15,254 bases of DNA from NCBI GenBank assembly GCA_020024475.1, contig JAHHTS010000051.1, positions 1 through 15,254 on the forward strand, read 5' to 3'. The stretch comes from Oscillospiraceae bacterium. GTDB taxonomy: Bacteria; Bacillota; Clostridia; Oscillospirales; Ruminococcaceae. A model generated the notes under the pieces. It saw nothing but the letters and a program-made list of their open reading frames with translations. It was not told the origin of the DNA and made no database searches. This document shows positions 1 through 7,382 of this stretch, one piece after another; position 1 is the stretch's first letter; every line of letters starts with the position of its first letter. The position numbers and the translations under genes were made by a program.

Positions 1-53
1 CTGCGGCATCCTGGTCCCAAACCAGGCGCTCTACCAAACTGAGCCACATCCCG
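1..53 (-). tRNA. tRNA-Pro(TGG), 5' part, cut by the window edge
   Basis: On the minus strand the tRNA begins at 53 with acceptor strand CGGGATG. A D arm with stem GCTC/GAGC follows, then an anticodon stem CCTGG/CCAGG around the loop TTTGGGA, giving anticodon TGG (proline). The sequence runs off the window within the variable/T-arm region, so the 3' half is not seen. The preceding consensus promoter at 82-110 supports it as the first gene of its transcript. Confidence 0.93.
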
Positions 54-81
54 TTACTTGTATTTCTCAAGTGCAAGATTG

Positions 82-110
82 ATTATACACTAACAATTAC
101 CAAATGTCAA
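82..110 (-). promoter_or_regulatory. Perfect consensus sigma-A promoter of tRNA-Pro
   Basis: Read on the minus strand, TTGACA at 110-105 and TATAAT at 87-82 are separated by exactly 17 bases. Both hexamers match the consensus at all six positions. Transcription should start near 75, about 22 bases before the tRNA 5' end at 53. This is the expected arrangement for a strong stable-RNA promoter. Confidence 0.9.
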
Positions 111-211
111 CACTTTTTTTAAAAAAAATAAAAATTTAAAATTTTATCTATATTCTTTAAAATGATATTACCTTATTTACATATTACATATAAACATAAT
201 GTTGAATATAT

Positions 212-245
212 AAAACAAAAAGGCTCCAAAAATCGGAGCCTTTTA
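212..245 (-). terminator. Intrinsic terminator after atpC
   Basis: The inverted repeat GGCTCC (222-227) and GGAGCC (235-240) has a 7-base loop. On the minus strand it is followed by TTTTTGTTTTA. It lies only a few bases past the atpC stop codon and closes the ATP synthase operon. The other side also has a T-rich stretch (241-250), so it could work in both directions, although no converging plus-strand gene is seen. Confidence 0.9.
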
Positions 246-247
246 TT

Positions 248-649
248 TTAATGTTCTTTTTTTACCGACTCACGCATAAGTGCACGTTTTATTTTGAGTC
301 GAGCAAGCTCAACATCTTTTTGATCTTTTGCAGATTTCAATTCTTCTTTACCTTTTTCGAGAGCAGATTGAGCACGTTCAAGATCTATTTCGTCTGCCCA
401 TTCAAAAGTTGAAGCCAATACTGTAACCTCACCTTTGATTGCAGATAAAACACCTCCACTACATGCAGCAATTTTCTTTTCTCCATTTGCTGTAATAGTC
501 GCTTTACCAATACCCAAAGCTGTAACTATATCAATATGGTTAGCCCAAATTGATATATCACCTGTAACTGCACGAACAGTAATAGCTTCAGCTGGGCCTT
601 CGTAATGCATACCGAATGGTGTGACTATTTTAAGGTTGAATGTTGCCAT
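248..649 (-). CDS. atpC: F1Fo ATP synthase epsilon subunit
   Basis: This is the 133-residue epsilon subunit, part of the central stalk. It links gamma to the c ring and can inhibit ATP hydrolysis. The N-terminal beta-sandwich spans about residues 1-84, with the conserved start NLKIVTPFG. A C-terminal helical hairpin spans about 88-130. The length is typical. The helix start at residues 88-93 reads IDLERA and fits the I(L)DxxRA ATP-binding motif described for Bacillus epsilon subunits. This suggests, but does not prove, ATP-sensitive regulation of the inhibitory arm. The ATG lies 3 bases after the atpD stop. A purine-rich ribosome binding site (AAGGGGGA, 657-664) is embedded in the end of atpD, which suggests translational coupling. 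It is the last gene of the operon, just before a terminator. Confidence 0.97.
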   Translation of the reverse strand: MATFNLKIVTPFGMHYEGPAEAITVRAVTGDISIWANHIDIVTALGIGKATITANGEKKIAACSGGVLSAIKGEVTVLASTFEWADEIDLERAQSALEKGKEELKSAKDQKDVELARLKIKRALMRESVKKEH

Positions 650-652
650 GGG

Positions 653-2050
653 CTATTCCCCCTTTTTAGCTCTTTCGATAACATCCTCGATTGGACCTGC
701 AAACAAGAATGCTGATTCAGGCAAATCGTCATACTTACCTTCAAGAATTTCCTTGAATCCACGAATGGTGTCTTTAAGTGGAACGTATTTACCTTTCATA
801 CCTGTAAATTGTTCCGCAACAGAGAATGGTTGTGAAAGAAAACGCTGAATCTTTCTAGCACGGTTAACTGTCAATTTATCTTCTTCGGATAGTTCATCCA
901 TACCCATAATAGCAATGATATCCTGAAGTTCTTTATATCTCTGTAATGTACTTTGTACGCCACGAGCTACCGAATAATGTTCTTGTCCTACAATTGAAGG
1001 TGATAGAACACGGCTTGAAGAATCAAGTGGGTCAACAGCTGGATAAATGCCCAAAGATGCAATATTTCTTGAAAGAGTTGTTGTAGCATCCAAATGAGCA
1101 AATGTAGTTGCAGGCGCAGGGTCTGTCAAGTCATCAGCTGGAACATAAACTGCTTGAATTGATGTAATAGAACCTTTTTTAGTTGAGGTTATTCTTTCCT
1201 GCAAAGCACCCATTTCTGTTGCAAGTGTTGGCTGATATCCAACAGCTGAAGGCATACGGCCCAAGAGAGCTGAAACTTCACTACCTGCCTGTGTGAAACG
1301 GAAAATATTATCAATGAACAAAAGAACATCCTGATTTTCTTCATCACGGAAGTATTCTGCCATTGTAAGACCGGAAAGTGCGACCCTCATTCTTGCCCCT
1401 GGTGGTTCATTCATCTGACCATATACCAAAGCAGTTTTGTTAATAACGCCACTTTCAATCATTTCGTTATAAAGGTCATTACCTTCTCTAGTTCTTTCAC
1501 CAACACCTGCAAATACTGATATACCACCGTGCTGGTTAGCAACATTAGAAATTAGTTCCTGAATAAGAACTGTTTTACCTACACCAGCACCACCAAATAG
1601 ACCAATTTTACCGCCCTTTGTATATGGACAGATAAGATCGATAACTTTGATACCTGTTTCCAAAATTTCAGCACTTGTAGCCTGTTCTTCATATGATGGT
1701 GCTTTTGCGTGAATAGGCATTCTTTTTGCTGTTTCTGGCTGAGGTTTATTATCAACTGCTTCACCAAGAACATTAAAAATTCTGCCAAGTGTTTCATGTC
1801 CAACTGGAACTGTGATTGTGCTACCTGTGTCCACAGCTTTTGCGCCGCGAACAAGACCATCTGTTGATGCCATAGCAATACATCTTACTACATCATCACC
1901 TAGGTGTTGCGCAACTTCAACCACCAGTTTTTTGTCGCCATTTTCAACTTCAATAGCATTGAGCAAGGCTGGAAGATGACCTTCTTCAAAACGAACATCA
2001 ATAACAGCGCCTGTAACTTGTACAACCTTGCCTATATTTGACTGGCTCAT
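653..2050 (-). CDS. atpD: F1Fo ATP synthase catalytic beta subunit
   Basis: This 465-residue protein is the catalytic subunit of the F1 head; three copies alternate with alpha and make or hydrolyse ATP. The Walker A motif GGAGVGKT is at residues 153-160 and the catalytic glutamate is in GVGER (E185). The Walker B aspartate is D247 in LLFIDNIF. The alpha/beta signature PAVDPLDSSS is at 337-346 and the DELSEE loop that contacts gamma is at 385-390. Every catalytic residue I could check is present and the length is standard. The ATG at 2050 is preceded by an AGGAGA ribosome binding site (2057-2062), 41 bases after the atpG stop. Nothing looks truncated or unusual. Confidence 0.99.
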   Translation of the reverse strand: MSQSNIGKVVQVTGAVIDVRFEEGHLPALLNAIEVENGDKKLVVEVAQHLGDDVVRCIAMASTDGLVRGAKAVDTGSTITVPVGHETLGRIFNVLGEAVDNKPQPETAKRMPIHAKAPSYEEQATSAEILETGIKVIDLICPYTKGGKIGLFGGAGVGKTVLIQELISNVANQHGGISVFAGVGERTREGNDLYNEMIESGVINKTALVYGQMNEPPGARMRVALSGLTMAEYFRDEENQDVLLFIDNIFRFTQAGSEVSALLGRMPSAVGYQPTLATEMGALQERITSTKKGSITSIQAVYVPADDLTDPAPATTFAHLDATTTLSRNIASLGIYPAVDPLDSSSRVLSPSIVGQEHYSVARGVQSTLQRYKELQDIIAIMGMDELSEEDKLTVNRARKIQRFLSQPFSVAEQFTGMKGKYVPLKDTIRGFKEILEGKYDDLPESAFLFAGPIEDVIERAKKGE

Positions 2051-2091
2051 TTAGTTTCTCCTTTATCAGATTTTAATTATATTAGGCGATC

Positions 2092-2949
2092 TTAACTTTC
2101 GCCTGCTCCGCCAACAATCTCAGTAATTTCCTGAGTAATGGCCGCCTGTCTCGCACGATTATACTGCAAAGAAAGTTGACTAACCATCTCATCTGCATTC
2201 TTTGAAGCAGAATCCATAGCAGTTCTTCTTGCTGCCAGTTCACTGGCCCAACTTTCTGTCACAGCGCCCCAAGCGAGACCTGATGCATATTGTGGAACTA
2301 TCATATCGAACAATGTTTCAACATCTGGTTCATAGCTCGTTACAGTATGTGTCCCACTGCTTTTTTCTGTATTATTCATATTTACTATAGGCAAAACCTG
2401 CATCATTTCCGGTCGTTGTGACAACATAGAAACAAATGTTGTATAACAAATATGGAATTCATCTATTTTGCCTTCTTTGAACATCACAGACATGATACTG
2501 CCGATTTCTGTACAAGTGTCCATTGTGACATCCTCTACCAAAGCATAATCTTCTGTAATGATTTCAATATTTTTTCTCTTGCAAAATTCTACCGCTTTTT
2601 TGCCAACAGGAATTACACAAACATCATTATCACCTTTGTGTGCCATAAACATTTTAAACAAGTTGTTATTATAGCCTCCTGCAAGGCCTCTGTCGCCGGC
2701 AATAAGCATATAGCCTATCTTCTTAACCGGACGTTTAATTAAATAAACAGAAGAGAAATCGGTGTTAGAAGCAGCAATATTATTAAGGGTTTGATAGAGT
2801 GCCAAAAAATATGGACGAGCTCTATCCACTCTTTCCCTAGCTTTTCTCAATTTGGAAGAAGCAACAAGTTCCATGGCCTTGGTTATTTGCATGGTACTTT
2901 CAACGCTTTTTATACGTGTTTTAATGTCCTTCATTGAACCGCCTGCCAT
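2092..2949 (-). CDS. atpG: F1Fo ATP synthase gamma subunit
   Basis: This 285-residue protein is the central shaft that rotates inside the alpha/beta hexamer and couples it to the c ring. The N-terminal helix carries the family hallmark IKSVESTMQITKAMELVAS (about residues 13-31). The C-terminal helix contains the conserved stretch AITQEITEIVGGA. Together they form the antiparallel coiled-coil axle, with a Rossmann-like domain between them. The ATG at 2949 gives the usual MAGGSMKDIK start and has an AGGAAGG ribosome binding site upstream. Met6 is a possible but less likely start. It follows atpA by 20 bases within the operon. Confidence 0.98.
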   Translation of the reverse strand: MAGGSMKDIKTRIKSVESTMQITKAMELVASSKLRKARERVDRARPYFLALYQTLNNIAASNTDFSSVYLIKRPVKKIGYMLIAGDRGLAGGYNNNLFKMFMAHKGDNDVCVIPVGKKAVEFCKRKNIEIITEDYALVEDVTMDTCTEIGSIMSVMFKEGKIDEFHICYTTFVSMLSQRPEMMQVLPIVNMNNTEKSSGTHTVTSYEPDVETLFDMIVPQYASGLAWGAVTESWASELAARRTAMDSASKNADEMVSQLSLQYNRARQAAITQEITEIVGGAGES

Positions 2950-2969
2950 AGCTTACACCTTCCTTTCTC

Positions 2970-4484
2970 TTATTTTGATGGTACAAATTTTGATTTGAAA
3001 TCAACGATTGCGTTAATAATGTTATCTTCGGTTTCTTTGCTCATGTCTTTAGTTTCGTTAATTGCATTAACTATTTCAGGTCTCTGGGTCATAATAAATT
3101 CAAAAAGTCCTTTTTCAAATTCAGCTATATCTTCAACAGCAATATCTGAAAGATAATTATTTGTAACCGCATATATTATGACTACCTGTAATGCAACAGG
3201 TACAGGTGCTGTCTGTGGCTGTTTAAGAACCTCCACAATCCTTGCACCTTGGTCAAGACGAGCTTTTGTATCTTGGTCAAGATCAGAACCAAACTGTGAA
3301 AAACTTTTTAGTTCTATATACTGTGAATACAAAAGTTTAAGCTGACCAGCAACTTTTTTCATTGCTTTAATTTGTGCTGAGCCACCTACACGACTAACCG
3401 AAATACCTGGGTTAACAGCTGGACGTATACCTGAGTTGAATAGCTCCGTTTCTAGGAACAACTGACCGTCTGTAATTGAAATAACGTTTGTAGGTATATA
3501 AGCTGAAACATCACCTGCCTGTGTTTCGATAATAGGCAAAGCTGTAATTGATCCCCCACCATATTCAGAAGAAACACGAGCAGCTCGTTCCAAAAGACGT
3601 GAATGCAGATAGAAAACATCACCTGGATATGCTTCACGTCCTGGTGGACGACGTATAAGAAGTGAAAGTGCACGGTAAGCAACAGCATGTTTTGACAAAT
3701 CGTCATACACGATAAGGACATCTTTGCCATGATCCATAAAATATTCTGCCATTGTAACGCCTGCGTATGGTGCAATATATTGCAAAGGAGCAAGTTCGCT
3801 TGCTGTTGAGGCAACAATAATTGAATAATCCATGGCTCCTGCTTCTGTTAAAGTTTCAACCAATTGAGCGACTGTTGATGCTTTTTGGCCTATTGCAACA
3901 TAAATACAAATTACATCTTGACCTTTCTGGTTAATAATTGTATCTGTAGCAATAGTAGTTTTACCTGTCTGACGGTCACCGATAATAAGTTCACGTTGTC
4001 CACGACCAATTGGAATCATACTGTCGATAGCTTTAATACCTGTCTGAAGTGGTACACTAACACTTTCTCTTTCAATAATTCCGCGTGCTGGTGCTTCGAT
4101 AGGACGAATTTCTTTTGATTCTATTGGACCTTTACCATCAATTGGCTGACCAAGACTATTTACTACACGACCGATAAGGTTTTCGCCTACAGGAACTGAA
4201 ACAACATTACCTGTGCGTTTAACAGTATCTCCTTCTTTAATGCCTTCATCATTACCAAGTATAACCAACGACACACTGTTTTCTTCCAGGTTCATAGCCA
4301 TACCATATTCACCATTAGGGAACTGTATCAACTCGTTAGCCATACAGTTTTCAAGACCATAAGCCTTTGCAATACCGTCGCCAACTTGTATTACTGTACC
4401 AGTTTCGCTCTGTTCAATTTTACTATCATAATTTTTTATTTGCTCTTTGATAATCTTGCTGATATCTTCTGGTTTGAGCTGCAT
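2970..4484 (-). CDS. atpA: F1Fo ATP synthase alpha subunit
   Basis: This 504-residue protein is the non-catalytic nucleotide-binding subunit of the F1 head. The Walker A motif GDRQTGKT is at residues 169-176. The alpha/beta signature PAVNPGISVSR spans 355-365, and its last residue, R365, is the arginine finger that completes the catalytic site on beta. The N-terminal helix (about 1-25), which binds the delta subunit, is present, and the length is normal. The ATG at 4484 has only a modest ribosome binding site (AGGTG). The 52 bases separating it from atpH show no hairpin or promoter that I can see. Confidence 0.99.
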   Translation of the reverse strand: MQLKPEDISKIIKEQIKNYDSKIEQSETGTVIQVGDGIAKAYGLENCMANELIQFPNGEYGMAMNLEENSVSLVILGNDEGIKEGDTVKRTGNVVSVPVGENLIGRVVNSLGQPIDGKGPIESKEIRPIEAPARGIIERESVSVPLQTGIKAIDSMIPIGRGQRELIIGDRQTGKTTIATDTIINQKGQDVICIYVAIGQKASTVAQLVETLTEAGAMDYSIIVASTASELAPLQYIAPYAGVTMAEYFMDHGKDVLIVYDDLSKHAVAYRALSLLIRRPPGREAYPGDVFYLHSRLLERAARVSSEYGGGSITALPIIETQAGDVSAYIPTNVISITDGQLFLETELFNSGIRPAVNPGISVSRVGGSAQIKAMKKVAGQLKLLYSQYIELKSFSQFGSDLDQDTKARLDQGARIVEVLKQPQTAPVPVALQVVIIYAVTNNYLSDIAVEDIAEFEKGLFEFIMTQRPEIVNAINETKDMSKETEDNIINAIVDFKSKFVPSK

Positions 4485-4536
4485 TGATACACCTGCTTTC
4501 TATTAGATTTCGGTATAAACCGATGTGTTTTTTAGT

Positions 4537-5067
4537 TTATTGTTTTAACTGTTTTTTCAAGGTATTTAGTTTTTGTAATATAGAATCGTTATACTGAGTA
4601 TCACTAAATTCCAAAATCACACCACCAATACAACTTTCCTCTACTTTATTAGTAAGAATAATTTTTTTACCTGTAATTTTTTCCAACTTTTCAACAAGCT
4701 TATTTTTAAGTTCATCATTCATTGGAATTGCAGTTGTAGCAACAGCCTTTTCTATATTGTTATGTTTATTATACATTTTTTCAAAAGCTTTAAAACTATC
4801 AGTAAGCCGTTGTGTATCTTTACGTTGTATCATAACCTTGATGTAATTCAACAGACTTATGTCAATTTTATCTTTAAAAACTTTATCAACAAAATCTGTT
4901 TTCTCCTCCTTTGTTACAGTTGGTGTATTGAGGAGTTTAAGAAAATCATGATTTTCATTCAAAATTTCCATTATAGAAAAACTCTGGGATAGTATATCGT
5001 CCAGCTTATTTTCTTCTGTGGCAATTTCAAAAAGAGCGTCTGCATATGCAGATGACAAATTACTCAT
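4537..5067 (-). CDS. atpH: F1Fo ATP synthase delta subunit (OSCP family)
   Basis: This 176-residue protein belongs to the peripheral stalk, joining the top of the alpha/beta hexamer to the b subunits. An N-terminal six-helix domain spans about residues 1-105, beginning with the typical SSAYADALFEIA. The C-terminal domain contains the conserved glycine stretch CIGGVILEFSD near 147-157. The length is typical. Its ATG overlaps the atpF stop codon by one base (TAATG at 5069-5065), a classic sign of translational coupling. It is lysine-rich and less conserved than its neighbours, as is normal for delta. Confidence 0.96.
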   Translation of the reverse strand: MSNLSSAYADALFEIATEENKLDDILSQSFSIMEILNENHDFLKLLNTPTVTKEEKTDFVDKVFKDKIDISLLNYIKVMIQRKDTQRLTDSFKAFEKMYNKHNNIEKAVATTAIPMNDELKNKLVEKLEKITGKKIILTNKVEESCIGGVILEFSDTQYNDSILQKLNTLKKQLKQ

Positions 5068-5567
5068 TATGCTTCACCTACATTCTCAATAAACTGTTTT
5101 ATCAAAGCTTCATGATCTTCAGATTTTATTTCTCTCTGTACCATCTTTTCTGCGATAGCTACTGAAATATCAGAAATTTCATCTTTAATGTTCCGGTAAG
5201 CCTTTTTACGCTCCTGTTCAATTTCTGTTTCAGCTCTCTTTGTAATTGCAGCAGCTTGCTGATTTGCAGAATCGATAATATCTTTTTCTCTCTTCTGTGC
5301 ACTCAAAGTAGCCTGCTTAATGATTTCGCCCGCTTCATCACGTGCTTGTGCCATTTTTTCACTGTATTCTTTTTCTAAAGAAGCAGCTTTTTCGTTGGCT
5401 TCATTAGCATCGTCGTAAATTTTTTTTACTTCATTTTCTCTTTGGTTAAGTACATTCATAACAGGTTTTAAGAGAAGTTTTTTTACAACTTTATAAAGTA
5501 TGAACATATTTACCCAGGTGAAAATCATTGTCCACACGTCGATGGTAAAAAATTCAAGAAATTCCAA
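5067..5567 (-). CDS. atpF: F1Fo ATP synthase b subunit, TTG start
   Basis: This 166-residue protein is the peripheral-stalk b subunit that holds the F1 head still against the a subunit. One membrane helix lies near the N terminus (about residues 11-27, rich in W, F, I and V), followed by the LLLKPV motif. A long charged alpha-helical coiled coil fills the rest. The length is typical. The start is TTG at 5567: a full ribosome binding site, AAAGGAGG (5584-5577), sits 9 bases upstream, and no ATG lies close enough to use it. The end overlaps the start of atpH by one base. Confidence 0.95.
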   Translation of the reverse strand: MEFLEFFTIDVWTMIFTWVNMFILYKVVKKLLLKPVMNVLNQRENEVKKIYDDANEANEKAASLEKEYSEKMAQARDEAGEIIKQATLSAQKREKDIIDSANQQAAAITKRAETEIEQERKKAYRNIKDEISDISVAIAEKMVQREIKSEDHEALIKQFIENVGEA

Positions 5568-5576
5568 TTAAAAGTG

Positions 5577-5584
5577 CCTCCTTT
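5577..5584 (-). promoter_or_regulatory. Ribosome binding site deciding the TTG start of atpF
   Basis: AAAGGAGG lies 9 bases before the TTG at 5567. It is a near-perfect match to the 16S rRNA 3' end and is the reason for preferring a TTG start. Confidence 0.8.
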
Positions 5585-5613
5585 CACAGTATCTTTTTAT
5601 AAATAGATAACTA

Positions 5614-5868
5614 TTACAGGAGTTTAACCAATGGGTTAGCAAAGAGAAGAATCAAAGATACAACCAATGAGTAAATACCTGTTGTTTCTGCGATAGCACA
5701 ACCAAGAATCATTGTTGACTGAATTTTACCCTGAGCTTCTGGCTGACGGCCTATAGCTGAACAGGCCTGACCTACTGCATATCCTTCACCAATACCAGGT
5801 CCCAAACCTGCAATCATTGCGAGACCAATACCGATAGCTGATGCTGCCAAAACTAATGCTTTTTCCAT
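5614..5868 (-). CDS. atpE: F1Fo ATP synthase c subunit, predicted Na+-binding
   Basis: This 84-residue hairpin proteolipid forms the rotor ring in the membrane. Helix 1 spans about residues 5-30 and contains the glycine-rich AGLGPGIGEGYAVG. The polar loop RQPEAQG is at 41-47 and helix 2 spans about 51-77. The ion carboxylate is E61. In Ilyobacter tartaricus numbering, E61, T62, T63 and Y66 correspond to E65, S66, T67 and Y70 of the Na+ site. E28 replaces Q32, giving a second carboxylate like that described for Fusobacterium nucleatum. The chosen ATG at 5868 follows GGAGG (5878-5874) by 5 bases. A TTG at 5880 would add four residues but overlaps that binding site, so I rejected it. It sits between atpB and atpF. 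Confidence 0.97.
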   Translation of the reverse strand: MEKALVLAASAIGIGLAMIAGLGPGIGEGYAVGQACSAIGRQPEAQGKIQSTMILGCAIAETTGIYSLVVSLILLFANPLVKLL

Positions 5869-5873
5869 AATAA

Positions 5874-5878
5874 CCTCC
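5874..5878 (-). promoter_or_regulatory. Ribosome binding site deciding the atpE start
   Basis: GGAGG with a 5-base spacer points to the ATG at 5868. It also shows that the in-frame TTG at 5880 is part of the binding region rather than the start. Confidence 0.8.
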
Positions 5879-5919
5879 AAAACTATTTGTTTTAATTTAG
5901 ATTTAAATTTAATTTATTA

Positions 5920-6654
5920 CTAATCTGCTGTGCCAGCAATGTTTGCCATTGTTAACATACAGAAAATGTAAGCCTGAATTGCACTTGAAAACAAGTCAAA
6001 ATAAATTGATAATACTGCTGGTAAACCTACTTGAAATACCGGTATATTAGCAATAAACGTGTTTGGAATCCAGCCAAGAATAACTCTTGAAAGGCTTGCC
6101 AAAGCACCATAAACAAGTGCTGTGATAACAGCACCAGATGCAATGTTACCGAAATGACGAAGAGCCAATGAAAGAGGTGTTGCTACCTCACTAATAATAT
6201 TCATAGGCGTCATTACAATAACAGGTTCTGTAAGACGAGTGAAGAAGCCAAGGAATCCTTTTGATTTGAAGAAATTGTATTCTATCAAAACGAAAGTTAC
6301 CAAAGCCATCGCTAAAGTTACAGAGAAGTCTGCTGTAGGACTACGAAGACCGGCTACACTCATTACGCTAGACAAAAAGCTGAATGCGAGAATTGTTCCT
6401 ATATATGGAAGATATCCACGCCACTGTTTGCCCATATTTGAGTCGAGAAGATCTCGTGCCATAAGTACAAGTTTTTCGGCCACAATTTGTTTTTTACTTG
6501 GGTTTTGTACTGACAAATCTTTAGTCAGCCAATAGCATACGCCTGTAACTACTAGTAACACAATCCAACTATGCGTTATTGACTCAGTTACATTTATTCC
6601 TCCAAAAAAAGGCAAAGTAAAAACAATCTTAGGACCGTTAATGGCTACATCCAT
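5920..6654 (-). CDS. atpB: F1Fo ATP synthase a subunit
   Basis: This 244-residue membrane protein forms the stator half of the ion channel against the c ring. It has five to six hydrophobic helices. The essential arginine is R166 in PLSLALRHFGN, the family's most conserved motif. The C-terminal helix contains the conserved glutamine of FSSAIQAYIF (Q227). The length is normal for low-GC Gram-positive bacteria. The ATG at 6654 is only 4 bases from the atpI stop. Its ribosome binding site (GGGAGGA) lies inside the last codons of atpI, which implies coupled translation. Given the c subunit, the ion moved is predicted to be Na+, but I cannot tell this from AtpB alone. Confidence 0.98.
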   Translation of the reverse strand: MDVAINGPKIVFTLPFFGGINVTESITHSWIVLLVVTGVCYWLTKDLSVQNPSKKQIVAEKLVLMARDLLDSNMGKQWRGYLPYIGTILAFSFLSSVMSVAGLRSPTADFSVTLAMALVTFVLIEYNFFKSKGFLGFFTRLTEPVIVMTPMNIISEVATPLSLALRHFGNIASGAVITALVYGALASLSRVILGWIPNTFIANIPVFQVGLPAVLSIYFDLFSSAIQAYIFCMLTMANIAGTAD

Positions 6655-6658
6655 TATT

Positions 6659-7045
6659 CTATTCCTCCCTTCTCCTGAAATTATATATTTTTATTGAAAT
6701 TCCTGTGAACAGCAATGGAATCAAAGCTGCTACTGCGTTGATAAAATTCAGTTTAAAAGCCATCACTATACCAACTCCAAGAATAAACAGGCGCTCGATA
6801 TTTGAAACTCTAACAGCCTTTTGTGCCATTTCAGTATCTCCGTACCGCAGGGCTTTTGGAACAGTCACTGATATTAGATAAAAAAATATTTCTGTCATAA
6901 GTAAACCCCATAACGAGCCTATAAGAACAGTATAATCCCATTTTGCAAATATGATAAAGCCAAGATTTTCAATCGCTGTAAGAATAAAATTGATCTTAGA
7001 AATCTCATTAAACTGATGTGCCACTTCAGGCCGCATGTTTTTCAT
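6659..7045 (-). CDS. atpI: ATP synthase subunit I (AtpI-like membrane protein)
   Basis: This 128-residue protein has about four hydrophobic segments (roughly residues 19-35, 38-62, 83-98 and 100-118) and a basic C-terminal tail, NFRRREE. Position and architecture match the ATP synthase I family. Members are encoded just before atpB and help assemble the c ring or affect its ion supply, but are not part of the finished rotary enzyme. The ATG at 7045 has an AGGAGG (7058-7053) 7 bases upstream, and that site overlaps the stop of the preceding gene. Sequence conservation in this family is weak, so assignment rests on location and membrane topology. Met4 is an alternative start with poorer spacing. 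Confidence 0.85.
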   Translation of the reverse strand: MKNMRPEVAHQFNEISKINFILTAIENLGFIIFAKWDYTVLIGSLWGLLMTEIFFYLISVTVPKALRYGDTEMAQKAVRVSNIERLFILGVGIVMAFKLNFINAVAALIPLLFTGISIKIYNFRRREE

Positions 7046-7056
7046 AAAGTTTCCTC

Positions 7057-7320
7057 CTATTTAAATTGATTTTCGTATTCTTGCCGTTCTTCCTCAGCTT
7101 CTTTTATAGAACGTTTAAGATATATCCATACACTTGAAATTCCTGAGCCTAGTCCAAGAAATATACCTACTAAAACAACCCAATCTCCAAAATTAAATCT
7201 ATTTTTAATCCATAAGCATATGAATATCATCAAAAAACATGGTGTAAGAAGTGTTATCGCCAGTTGACTTATAAAGCCTATATATCTCATAGGGCTTCTA
7301 TTTTTAGTATTCTGGCTCAT
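7057..7320 (-). CDS. atpZ: AtpZ-like small membrane protein, first gene of the atp operon
   Basis: This 87-residue protein has two membrane helices (about residues 20-38 and 47-67). The second is glycine-rich (GIFLGLGSG), and a charged helical tail, IKEAEEERQEYENQ, follows. This matches the AtpZ/ATPase_gene1 family, which is found ahead of atpI in many Firmicutes. AtpZ and AtpI have been linked to Mg2+ supply or c-ring assembly; that role is family knowledge, not visible here. I chose the ATG at 7320 over the ATG two codons earlier (7326). The ribosome binding site AGGGGGGA (7334-7327) touches the earlier ATG but has a 7-base spacer to 7320. The gene lies about 25 bases after the predicted transcription start. 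Confidence 0.8.
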   Translation of the reverse strand: MSQNTKNRSPMRYIGFISQLAITLLTPCFLMIFICLWIKNRFNFGDWVVLVGIFLGLGSGISSVWIYLKRSIKEAEEERQEYENQFK

Positions 7321-7352
7321 AAACATTCCCCCCTATTTCTATTTCAAGTGTT

Positions 7353-7382
7353 ATTATACTTTATTTGGCAATAAAATATCAA
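7353..7382 (-). promoter_or_regulatory. Sigma-A type promoter of the atp operon
   Basis: On the minus strand TTGATA (7382-7377, five of six matches) and TATAAT (7358-7353, perfect) are 18 bases apart. Transcription would start near 7346, leaving a short leader of about 25 bases before atpZ. No riboswitch-sized leader exists, so any control is likely at initiation. The -35 box overlaps one copy of a short repeated motif that also occurs further upstream. Confidence 0.75.

Noticed and set aside
1579..1878. Open frame of 99 residues on the minus strand inside atpD
   Set aside because: It is an out-of-frame shadow of the well-supported beta subunit, with no family resemblance.
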